Shown piece after piece: positions 42,101-52,083 of a stretch of 64,000 nt of DNA. The notes under the pieces are model-generated. The model saw only the letters and a program-made list of their open reading frames with translations, was not told the origin of the DNA and did no database searches. Position 1 is the first letter of the stretch, and every line of letters starts with the position of its first letter. The stretch covers positions 59,183,984-59,247,983 of the forward strand of contig CM066313.1 in assembly GCA_033807775.1 (NCBI GenBank), given 5' to 3'. The translations under genes and the position numbers were made by a program. The DNA is from Saussurea involucrata. Lineage: Eukaryota > Streptophyta > Magnoliopsida > Asterales > Asteraceae.

Positions 42101-42661
42101 CGAACGTTCGACTTCTATGCTATTCTGAAAGACCTCCGGACCAGAACTATCCGACCGCTTCATGTAACTAAAGCGCTCGAAGCTGTTCGTCGATTCCTAG
42201 TCCGTACCATCATGATGTCCTATCTCAAGGACTTCCAAATGGCAATCGAGAACTGAGCTAAGAAGGTAAACCTGATCAAACCGAATATGAAAGCGCCCGA
42301 ACTGAAGATGTATCCCGAGAACGCATTGCTTTTGGAACCAGAACATAGGATAGTCTACATCAACGATCAGAATGAAAAGAGATTTCTTCGCTTTAGTCAG
42401 GTAGACAGATTCTGCGATGGCACGCTCTTCAAAGTTCAAGATGCCCTTCAAAAAATCATCACTTTCGAATCCGAAAATCGAAGGCTATCGTATGTTCCCA
42501 ATCCGAATGAAACTACTGCTCGAAAAGCCTTAGAAGTGATTGAAGAGCGCATCGACTATCTACGTGCCATCCGAATATTCGAGGTACACTTTGCGCTCCG
42601 AAAAGGACACGTTGATAACTGGCGCGAACTCGAACTTCGATTCAAAGGGGGAGATTGTTAG
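39165..42661 (+). pseudogene. Copia-3 ORF3 (one frame, five nonsense codons)
   Basis: The same post-pol protein type in a third, diverged copia element. One phase stays open from the LTR-S junction to the LTR, interrupted only by TGA 39638-39640, TAG 40223-40225, TGA 40685-40687, TAA 41705-41707 and TGA 42254-42256. The N-terminal domain is at once recognisable: CALGYN (LGYN at 39263-39274), WYTLFTILNRCL, GIDQ, NRHVDFAIIIW, FLSYPRFLSL. The middle is acidic/Pro-rich with a coiled coil near 41,040-41,210 and a basic LKRKHDD patch. The C-terminal domain (41,843 on) has FVHKLRTIEPTFCIGIY, FDFYAILKDL, MSYLKDFQMAIE, PEHRIVYINDQNEKRF and RAIRIFEVHF. The final TGT-TAG codons are the first six bases of the LTR. 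The N-terminus lies left of LTR-S. Confidence 0.75.
42646..42656 (+). promoter_or_regulatory. Copia-3 polypurine tract
   Basis: AAAGGGGGAGAT just before TGTTAG, overlapping the last codons of ORF3. Confidence 0.85.
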
Positions 42662-42921
42662 GGTCAATTATCTGTTGAATAGAAGTTCAAGGGCTTGTTT
42701 GTATTTGTTTAATTTGAACCTAGTTGGTGAACGGGCCGTGGGCTTGTTAACCACGGGCCCGCCATATATAATGTTTTGTTTTAGCCATTGTTTAGGGTAG
42801 TTGTTCATTTTAGCTTTCCTATTGGTATTGTAAACTCTATGATTATTGAAAGCAAATTGGATGACCAATTGAAATCATAACCATTGTTATTCATATATTG
42901 ATTTCATAATTGTTCGTTGCA
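42657..42921 (+). mobile_element. Copia-3 3' LTR (right end approximate)
   Basis: Starts TGTTAGGGTCAATT after the polypurine tract. TATA box TATATAAT at 42765-42772. Contains a GGGCCGTGG...CCACGGGCCC inverted repeat near 42,733-42,760. The 5' LTR is not in the window. TTGCA at 42921 is a reasonable end, but I cannot confirm it. Confidence 0.6.
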
Positions 42922-43339
42922 CGGATCTGAGACTCACAGATAAGATCGTGACGTCATGCTGACGTACGATCGTGCTTAACAGCTGCAATTGCCAGGTGTC
43001 GACGATCTGTGTGTGTATATGAAAAGGTGAAGGCACGTGTCGATCATCGAGTGATTCGACCTGACACGATCGTTTACATAAATAGATACCCACGGTGGAT
43101 CGTTTCCATTATACGCTTTCAGAGAGTTTTAGAGTGAGATTTCTTGCCATTCTTTAGCGAATCACTTCCAAACCTACATAAATCTTCGAACCGATTAGGC
43201 ATTTTGAGGTTTAGAGCGCCTATATAAGGTACGATTCCTCATTCCTTGTATGCGTTGTAAATCCATAGCTAGGAAGCCTAGGAAGAATTGGGACATTTGG
43301 GGTTTCTCAGCTCGACAAACTTGGTTAACAGGATTATCG
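42922..43339 (+). promoter_or_regulatory. promoter-like leader of block D gene
   Basis: Contains TGACGTCA-type and ACGT cores (near 42,950-42,965), CACGTGTC near 43,034, and a TATA-like ATAAATA near 43,078, about 260 bp before the ATG at 43340. Promoter status is inferred from motif order only. Confidence 0.35.
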
Positions 43340-43978
43340 ATGTCGACAGAACCCATAAGTACCATTCGAGATCAAGATGATCTCGACGATCTTAGGAGCT
43401 TAGCAAAAATCCCTGCAGGGATTACCTTGAGTAAGGCTGGCCAGATTCAGCCGGAGATGTGTCCTGATAGGTACGTCGTGATATACGAGTACCCATTTAA
43501 GATAGGTTTCCACTGGCTCTATTCGCCTCTAGCCAAATCCTTCATGTGCGAGTTTGGCCTCTTACCGGGGCAACTGATGCCCTAATTCTAGCGCGTTATC
43601 CAGGTCATCGATAGATTTACCAGAAACTGGGAGTCGCCGATGAACGTGAAGGACCTCTTGATGGCTTATCAGGTCAAGAAAGATACGTACCGTCGCTACA
43701 GCTTGTTCTCGAAACATAAGGGCAATCCTACTCTAGTTCTGAAAACCGCAGTCAATGACCGTAAATGGAAGACCAGGTATGCATTTGTGCGGGTAGCGAC
43801 GCTGGACCCCGACAGTGACTGGATCAGGTCTTGTTGGAACATGGCGGGTGAGTTTTATCTTTGGTCTAGTGCTTTTACTATATTTATCTTTGGTCTAGTG
43901 CTTTTACAAATCTTTGATCGTGTTATCGCAGGGACGCATGGCTCGAATTTATCGCACGATTTATTGGTGCGATCATAA
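43340..43978 (+). pseudogene. block D gene, N-terminal part (putative plant gypsy-type transposon protein)
   Basis: ATG 43340 begins MSTEPISTIRDQDDLDDL. The pattern YVVIYEYPFKIGFHWLYSP, FMCEFGLLPGQLMP, RVIQVIDRFTRNW, SLFSKHKGNPTLVLK, WKTRYAFVRV resembles the N-terminal domain of the plant family Pfam calls Transposase_28 (putative gypsy-type transposon). This is from memory of the family and not a search. TAA and TAG at 43583-43591, two codons apart, break the frame without changing phase. GTGAGT at 43848 and a TTATCGCAG ending at 43931 delimit a possible 84-bp intron containing a 25-bp tandem duplication. Function unproven even in intact relatives. Confidence 0.45.
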
Positions 43979-44315
43979 AGTCTAACGACTTCACGATCAA
44001 AGTTCCTTAACTTAGAAGAACATTCACATTTTGGATAAGTGCCCAAGTCGCACGCACGACTCAAAGATCTCAAGATCTCCCAGTCTACATCTTAACCCTG
44101 AAAAGTTGATGCGTTGTAATGAATGCCTATGTCGCAAGTCTTATATTCATTTTTCACACGATGCGTATTTACTTGATGAATTTCACAACTGATATCGTAT
44201 CTATTCACGAAATGTATAAGACAAAGTGATATGCAAGTTCATAAATTTCATTTATCAATCATCGGTTGCATGAAATGACTCGACCACCAACGGTCGATTG
44301 ACAAAAAACAGGTCA
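43979..44315 (+). other. block D spacer before the repeat array
   Basis: No credible gene or repeat. TCGCACGAT/GCGATCAT words like those in 47.9-48.05 kb occur here. Confidence 0.4.
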
Positions 44316-44895
44316 TAGGTCTCTAACGACCGCATCGGCTTGGACCCCCAGATCTTAGGTATCTAACGACCGTATCGGCTGTAAGCGCCAGATCTTAGGT
44401 CTCTAACGACCGTATCGGCTGTAAGCACCAGATCTTAGGTCTCTAACGACCGTATCGGATGTAAGTGCAATATCTTAGGTCTCTAACGACCGTATCGGCT
44501 GTAAGCGCCAGATCTTAGGTCTCTAACGAGCGTATCGGCTGTAAGCGCCAGATCTTAGGTCTCTAACGACCGTATCGGCTGTAAGCGCCAGATCTTAGGT
44601 CTCTAATGACTGTATTGGCTGTAAGTACCAGATTATAGGTCTATAACGACCATATCGGCTCTAAAAGCAAATCAAAAGTCTATAACGACAATATCGGCTA
44701 GGAATGCCAGATCATAGGTCTATAACGACCATATCATCTCTAAACGCCAGATCAAAAGTCTATAACGACAGTATCGGCTTGGAATGCCAGATCATAGGTC
44801 TATAACGACCATATCGGCTCTAAACGCCAGATCAAAAGTCTATAACGACAGTATCGGCTCGGAACGCCAGAACATAAGTCTTTAACGACTGTATC
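44316..44895 (+). repeat. 40-bp tandem repeat array (about 14-15 copies)
   Basis: Unit AGGTCTCTAACGACCGTATC followed by GGCTGTAAGCGCCAGATCTT, period 40 bp. The first eight copies are nearly identical, and those from about 44,600 are diverged with CTATAACGAC and TCAAAAG. There are no spacers between units, so it is a minisatellite and not a CRISPR array. Confidence 0.95.
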
Positions 44896-45270
44896 ACAAG
44901 ATCCTTAAAATTTTATCTTGGTTCGATCATCTTATGATCGCCGCCAAGCTTTATTTCGGATCAATCGTCTTACGATTGACTCCTGACCTATACGTCTCAT
45001 TTTGATAAAGATCGTCTTACGATCACCGTCGGCTCCTTACGTTTTAAGGTCATCTTACGACCGTCAGATGAACACCACAAGTATCTTGCGCATTAAAGGT
45101 CATCATTCGATCGTCGCAACTTACTTAAACACCATCAACTTGACTCAGGATTTTTGTTAACCAAGTCGATTTTCTTAGCAAAAGTGACACGTCTCCGTAT
45201 AAACACATTTTACTTTGGTACGAGATCTGAAATTCAAATGGCTTTGAAATTCAAATCTCGGGGGGCTAAC
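44896..45270 (+). other. block D spacer with a polypurine-like end
   Basis: Degenerating GATC/CTTACGAT words run to about 45,120. No gene. It ends TCTCGGGGGGCTAAC directly before a TG, which looks like a polypurine tract followed by an LTR start. Confidence 0.45.
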
Positions 45271-46441
45271 TGTTTAGATAAAAAATCACACCCTCGACCG
45301 ACCTGGGGAATTCCTTTGACATGTCCCATGGACTTCGATTACCCTAATGCCTACAAAAGTCATACCCCCGATCGATGAAGGTAATACCCATTATTGCCTT
45401 ATCCCCGACATATGATAGTTGATTATTAAAAGACATCTTGCGTCAATAGTCATTCAAGACAGTATCTTACATTTAATGATCGTACGTCAAGTGTCGCACA
45501 TCATGTGTCGCACTTCGCACATCGCTAGTCTTACGTCGCCAGTTACGTGTCTCCAGTTACAACTCGTCGGTCTTACATTAACAGTCTCCTGTCATCGGTG
45601 TTATATTGCTCTGGTCCTACGAAAGCATCATGCTGACATCCTGGTCCTGCGACCTGGTCTTACGACCTTGTCCTGCGACATCGTCATCCTGGCCTAATGA
45701 CTTAGTGGTTTTACGAACTAGTCTCACGACATTTTCATAAGACCATTCTTACATTAAGATAAGGTCTTACAAGACATTTACAGTCATATACATGGTCTTG
45801 TAGTTTGGTGACGGACGTATGCACCAAAAGACCGATGTCCAGAACTTAAGATGGTCTTACGATTACACTAACCATCAACAGTCAAACATCTGTCTACTTT
45901 GTTCATTAATGCAGGTCCACGAGCATTATGGTACAACGGTCAATAACGGTCGAGTCCATAAATGGCATTAAAGGCCTGCCAGCGGTTACAAAAGACAATC
46001 ATCAAAGCGCATTTAATGTCGGCAGCGGTTACAAGACCAACCATAAAGTATATTAATGACCGGCTAAACCTATATAAAGATACGCTCCAACCTCGAGCAA
46101 GGGGGGAAGATCATCAAGCTATACAACGACAATTCACATCTACTTCTATATTTTCTCTCTCACATTCAAGCACACGTCGCTAACGCAAGTACTGCACGAC
46201 AACAATTCACACCGCATGACAACAGTTCAATTCGCATGACAGTAGTTTGTTTCACACGTTTAAACACACGACGCACAAAGTCCACATCGCCCCTGATTGG
46301 CGACCATAGTGCACTGTCGACTCTCACAAAGTCGACCGTGGGTTTTTCCCTCGTTTTGGGGTCTTCCGCGTCACCAAATCTCTTGTCTCTTTTACTTTTT
46401 CCCGCGATTATGTTGCTTGGTCTCGAGATACGTTTCTTTAC
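45271..46441 (+). mobile_element. LTR-like segment in block D
   Basis: Starts TGTTTAGATAAA after the polypurine-like tract. TATA box TATATAAA at 46071-46078. A GTGGGTTTTTCCCTCG and TTTTGGGG stretch near 46,337-46,362 resembles the U5 end of plant LTRs. I can see no partner LTR or TSD, so the right end (anywhere from about 46,285 to 46,445) is unknown. It could be a solo LTR or one end of an element. Confidence 0.4.
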
Positions 46442-47621
46442 TTGTTAAATGTCCACATCGACCTTAAGTTGTACTTTTGTGCGATTTTTGGCATTAAGAA
46501 GGCCCCGACAACTGGGTTGGGGGTCCTGAAGAGGACAAGGATGTCGGTCCCGAGGGAACCGTCTTTGAAGACGGGCTGCTCGTCTGGAGTCGCCACGCCT
46601 GAGAAGGCGAAGGTGTCTATTGCGTCCGCTGAGAAGTCGAGGACGTCTTCTGATGCAATCGACGCAACTCCTGTCAGTTCTGCGCCTCCGACGAAATCGG
46701 TGGTATCTCCGTCCTCAACATCGATCCCTTCATCGGCCGACAAGGGCAAGGGTCATGCGACCGGAGAGGCTGAAGTCATGACGGTCAACTTTACGTTGCC
46801 GTCGGACTTTATGGTCGACAATGTCCTAGACGGGATGAATATTTTCCCCCATTTAGGGAAGTACCAGCTCCCGTCTTTCAAGGAGCGTTTCCAAGGGGTC
46901 TTCGTCGAGGAGACGGGATCACATGTTGCCGGACTTGCGTTTTTGGTAAGTCTTTCTTTCAAGACTTGTTTATCTTTTGTCGTTTAAACTTTATCGAGTG
47001 TTTACTGACAATACTCTTTGTATTTTACAGGCTTTCCAATCTTCCTTGGCCCCGCACACCGAAACTACGAAGATAGAGGGTCTAGTGTCCTCTTCTCTCG
47101 TAAGGGAAAATGCGGCATTGGAGAGGGAGAAGTACGCTCTGGCACGTGTCGAGGGGATGTCTGTGCAGCTTGATGATGCCGTGAACACGTTGGAGGCCGT
47201 GGGACATGCTAAGGATATGGAAAACTATCGCCTGAAGCAATCCCTGTCCTTGATCGCCGACCAAAGGGAGGAGCTGGACAGGACGAAGGAGTCCTTGGCT
47301 GTGAAGGAAAAAGAAGTCGATGAATCCAAGTCCAAGGTGGTGAGCCGGGAGAAAGAGGTGAAGGAGCTGAAGGACGAGGATAAGTCCGTCTTCGCCTTGG
47401 CTCGACTGACTGCCAGGGCGGCGATTATGAGGCAACATCTGTCGGGGAAGAATCCCCTTGCCTAGGCATCGGAGGAGCTTGCCTTCTACCTGAGTGAAGT
47501 CGGTTCTGCAAGAGATCTCGACTCAGATGACGAGGAGGACGTTAAGGAGGAGGAGATCAAAGAGAGCTCAAAAAGCGAGGCCTCGGGCAAGGATGTGACT
47601 GACGATCTTCCTCAGACTTAG
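46442..47621 (+). pseudogene. block D gene, coiled-coil part with one intron
   Basis: Exon 46442-46945 encodes a Ser/Thr/Lys-rich segment then FMVDNVLDGMNIFPHLGKY and SFKERFQGVFVEETGSHVAG. A clean GTAAGT...TTTTACAG intron (46946-47030, 85 bp, phase 0) leads to 47031-47621, a coiled coil (LVRENAALEREKYALARVEG, REELDRTKESLAVKEKEVDE). TAG at 47463-47465 is an in-phase nonsense, and the frame then ends TAG 47619-47621 after an acidic tail. Transposase_28-type proteins usually have such a coiled-coil C-terminal half, so this may be the other half of the 43.3 kb gene, separated by the LTR-like segment. The amino-terminal limit is uncertain. Confidence 0.5.
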
Positions 47622-48100
47622 AAAATTATTTGTCTTTTGTTTTATCACTCGACTGTTAGTGGTCGAGTTTATTTGAATGTACCTGACCATTTTATGGAAT
47701 GAAATTTACCTTTCCTTTGAATTTGTGCATTATTTTATTGTCAATCAATAAACAAACATCGAACACAATAATGATCGTACGAGAATAAACATAAGTCGTA
47801 TATATAACAAACGTAGGCACTTGTGACAAAGGCATTTATTGAAATATAACGATTAAAACATAAATCGTAAGACTTTGATATTTTTAAATCGTGTAGGCAA
47901 ACATTGATACATGCGATCAAAACATACATTCAGAACATGAAATTTTTCTAAGTTAAAACACTTAGATCGTGGGTCGATCGCATAATTAGATCGTGCGGTG
48001 AATCTGAATCATGCGTCCTTGCGATAAGATAGTCAAGTCATGTAGTAGACCCAATTACTTATGTCATGCGATCCTGCGAAAGTGTATTGATGTCATATGA
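47622..48100 (+). other. 3' flank of block D to the Gypsy-2 insertion point
   Basis: AT-rich, with AATAAAC polyadenylation-like words near 47,745 and GATCGTGCG/TGCGATC words. No gene. Its last five bases TATGA should be the Gypsy-2 TSD. The partner copy is outside the window. Confidence 0.5.
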
Positions 48101-50170
48101 TGTCACACCCCGCTAAAGCGGAAACACGAGATGTAACAGCTAAAGCTTCATAGCATTAGGAAATAAAACAACACCAATCATACAATTACATATGTTTTAA
48201 ATTATGAAGTTCCAAAAGTTTCAAGTTACAATCCATTGTTTACAAGTAACCGATATGGTGTTTTTAACAAAATAGAGCAAAAGGAAAGAGCTTGGTTGAT
48301 GTCGTCATGCATGCTAAATTTAGACTTTGTCGTTTACCTTCTTAGTCCCTGAAAAGCATGTTTAAAATAAAAGGTCAACTACAAAGAGTTGGTGAGTTCA
48401 CAGGTTTTCCATATACACAACAGTTTTTCATCCAAAGGTTACTCTCATGAAACGTTTGTTCATGACAAGCTTTAAGTTTAAAAATTTATGAGTACAATTT
48501 ACAATGAATGACTTTTGCAAGATATATAAGTGTTGAGCCACTACTAAGCCTCCGACAACCTACGCCCCGCGAACTACCTCAGAGGTGGTATGTTGGCCAC
48601 ATGAGTAGAACATTATTAACAGATAAAGGGCACCCCTAATCGTCAGTCAAAGGTGGGTTTGTCAAACCAAATAGCGCTATCCACAAATATCACCGGCTCG
48701 TTATGAGTTAATAAGTAGTGTACCTATTGGGGACTTAACATTTTCGTTATAACTCAACATATCTTTATCACTTATGTAAATTCGTCCATTCATTAGTACT
48801 CGTTTCTCAAATCATAAGTATCCACAATTTAATATCATGAATCATTTAGCATTTTAAAATCATAACATGCTTTTCACCCCAAACATTAAACAAGTAAAAC
48901 GGGGCTGTGAATACTCACCTTATAGCGTAGTCGCGAAGTAGTGATAGCTTGTTTGCTTAAACGCTTTACGGGTTCCCTATAATGTCAAACAATTTCTATA
49001 AGTCCTTCATAGCTAACACAAGGTTATCCCTAACTAACTTAATCCGCATCTTGTGAAATGCCTTTGCTTTAGTATTTAAATTGAAATGAAGAATTTAGCA
49101 TTGTTCCAATGTTTTAATCATGTATATATATGGTTATAATAAAAACTCAACAGTTTCCAAAATGTTTAAGCTGACAGAAACTTTATACTCCAAAGATGAC
49201 TATTTTACAACACTTTCTAGAATAACGAATTTACCCATTTTTTTATATGTGGTAATATGTTGAGTTAAGGAGATTTTGACCAGATTTCATAAATTTTGGA
49301 GGTGTTTAAGGGGTCCAAGTAATTTTTATGAATTTGTGTAACACAGAACCTAAAACAGATTGCACCCTTCTGTGAAAACATACTTTTGGAGGGTCAAAAC
49401 TTAATATTTTTCAGAGTTTTTACACGCTTTGGAAACCTAATACATAAAGGTATCTCATGGAAAACGATTCACAAACTTTTGATAACTTTTGAGTGAGTTA
49501 TGGACGAATGAAGCTGCATGTACCAATCTGCCAATCCTGGACAGCTTGACACACTTGACTTGTATAAACTATTTGAGTGACCAAAACTCCATATTTTTGA
49601 ATGAAACCAAGTGCATGTGAAACCTAACTCATCTAATATATTCCCAGAAGGAAAATGAGTAATTTTGATGGATTCTACAGACAGTTATAAGCAAAATAAA
49701 ATGACACAACAATCTGGCCGACCATCTGCTGCACACAAAATTTGTTCTAAGGAGTTGAAGGCTTAAATCTTAATATTTTCTTATGAGACCAGTTGGGTTT
49801 GAACCCTAACTCATTAAACCTTACTACAGAAGAAAAATGAGGAATTTTGGACATGTTTTGACCAAGATATGGTCGTCCTAAGCACATGCAACAAATCTGC
49901 CAGATTCTTAAAACTCTGACATTGACATGAAAACCTATTTTTAAGCATTTTCTCCATCATAGATGAGGGTTCCTTTGCTAAGGGTTCAATCCCATCATCA
50001 TATAACATGATTTTTGCAAGAAAATACCCAAAACTTGAAATACAATGTGCATGCAAAGGTCTACAAACTCATATTCTAGTACAAGAAGAAAAACCACGTT
50101 TTTTGAGGATTTTGCTCATTTTCTTAAGTTCATGATGGAAGTTCAAAGATTTTCACCACTTTATGGACAT
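48101..50170 (-). mobile_element. Gypsy-2 3' LTR, portion left of Nonaut-2
   Basis: Starts TGTCACACCCCGC and is collinear with 62321 onward. This is the U5/R side in element orientation. The interruption is at GACAT (50166-50170), the Nonaut-2 TSD. Confidence 0.93.
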
Positions 50171-50425
50171 TGTCAAATCCCAAATCTAGTAAGAAATCAA
50201 GAATGAAGTAGAGAGAATATTGAGAGCAAATTTGTCATCCATATATTGATCTTTAAAGTGTAAATGACAAATGATACAAAAGGTTATGATTTGTTATGAA
50301 GTGTTATCTAGCTAAAGAACTAGACAAGCCTATTTATACCTATAACCTACAAGGTATAAAGGCAAAGCAAACTAATACAGTACATTGACTTTACAGTAAA
50401 TCTTGAATACAACAATGCTCTAACA
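50171..50425 (-). mobile_element. Nonaut-2 3' LTR
   Basis: 255 bp. In element sense it starts TGTTAGAGCATTG and ends TTTGACA. TATA box complement TATTTATA at 50331-50338. Confidence 0.93.
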
Positions 50426-50639
50426 ATCTCCCCCTTTGGATTCAAGATTTAAAAAAAATATGACAACAGTCTTCAGCACTTTGTAAAGTCAATCTTCTCC
50501 AACAGACACTCTATCAAGCCATCTTCAAGTCTTGTTCATGAAAATCAGATCTTTGAAGCTTTATCAGACTTTGACAAACAGTAACTTCTCGTATCCTTCT
50601 TGATGCAAGAACCTCAGTTCTCATATTAACTTTAAGGAT

Positions 50640-50900
50640 CCGAAACCATCAATTCGAATGTAAACAAATTTGAAACCAAGGATTCAGATGTAAGAAGGAT
50701 GCGAAATCATAAGGATTCGGATGCAGGAGGGTGCGAAACCATATGGATTCGGATGCAAGAGGGTGCGAAACCATCCGTTTCGTATCAAGTAGGGTCCGAA
50801 ACCATGGGAATTCGGATGTAGTTAGGTGCGAAACCATATGAATTCGGATCAAGTAGGATCCGAAACCATTTGAAATAGGAATAGAGATATGCGAAACCAT
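50640..50900 (-). repeat. 32-bp tandem repeats in Nonaut-2 3' region
   Basis: About eight imperfect units built around GCGAAACCAT and GGATTCGGATGCA, spaced 32 bp apart. Confidence 0.85.
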
Positions 50901-51798
50901 CCACATTGTTGAACTTTTAGGTGTAAGCGCATTCCGAGAACCACTCAGAACTAAGATAACCAAATTCAGCAACATTTGGACTTCACATGATCCTTCTCCC
51001 CCTGATCTTCAGTCTTTGTTCACGAATTTTTGACTTGAAATATCTTTGATTTGAAAGCTCTTTGACATGAAATTGAAATTAAACTTTTCTCCCCCTTTTT
51101 CGATGATGGTGAGCATCATAATCATCGAAAACCATTTTCAATTTCAGTCGTGTCTTTGAATATTGCTAACAATCTCCTCCTTAGAGAATAACCTTGCTCC
51201 TCCTCAAAGTAAGAATTCTGGAGCAATTTGTTTTCTCCCTCTGAAAATATGCATATATTTCAATAACGATATTCATTTCAAATACAGTGCATTAATGAAA
51301 ACATTTATACAAGGAAAATAAAATTCATTGAACTACATTTTATAACTACTAACATTTGATCATTTGAAAACTGGACAAAAGAAATTCAGCTTAATGAAAT
51401 TTAACAGATTTTTCAATCAAATGAGATCAAATGCATGTGTTTGGATTCAAGAACAAGTCATCATTGTATATCAAGTTAAAAATGTTCAGTTTCAACCCCT
51501 TTATTAAATCTATTTGGTGTGCTAGCATGCGAAATATGATTATCTTCAAGCATATGCAATTCTAAAACATATAAGAATACTTTGCTCTACTCACACTATT
51601 TGTCCAAAATCAGGATTTTCACAAATTTACGGGTTTATCGCGACTTTGTATTTTCCCCAAGTTTCAAGAGATGTGTGCTCATTGGCATCTTTTGATTTTG
51701 TGCCCATTGACATCTTTTGATTTTGTGCCCATTGGCATCTTTTGAATTGTGCACATTGGCATCTTTTAATCAAAAAGTTTAGTAAGAATAAGATACAC

Positions 51799-52083
51799 CG
51801 TTAAACATGACTTTCTATCTGGTTCTATAGCAGGATTTGGGTTAGCAGATCCCAGACCAGTTGGCCTTAGGTGCTAGGTGTCGAGCACCCCGTAGAACTT
51901 AATTTCCCAAACCAGAAAGGCCACATCGATATATCTTAAACCCATTTGTACCAGTAGAGCATGGCTTTCTATTTGGTTCTATAGCAGGATTTGGGTCAGC
52001 CGATCCCATACCAGTTGATCTTAGGGACTAGGTGTCAAGCACCCCTTAGGACTTAATCTCCCAAACCAGAAAGGCCACAGGTA
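51799..52083 (-). repeat. duplicated conserved noncoding module in Nonaut-2
   Basis: Two copies (about 51,799-51,937 and 51,938-52,083) sharing GGTTCTATAGCAGGATTTGG, CTAGGTGTCRAGCACCCC and CCCAAACCAGAAAGGCCACA. Reverse complement of the 32,661-32,950 module of Nonaut-1. Confidence 0.85.

Noticed and set aside
44316..44895. CRISPR-like array
   Set aside because: Units abut without unique spacers and the context is plant retrotransposon DNA. It is a minisatellite.
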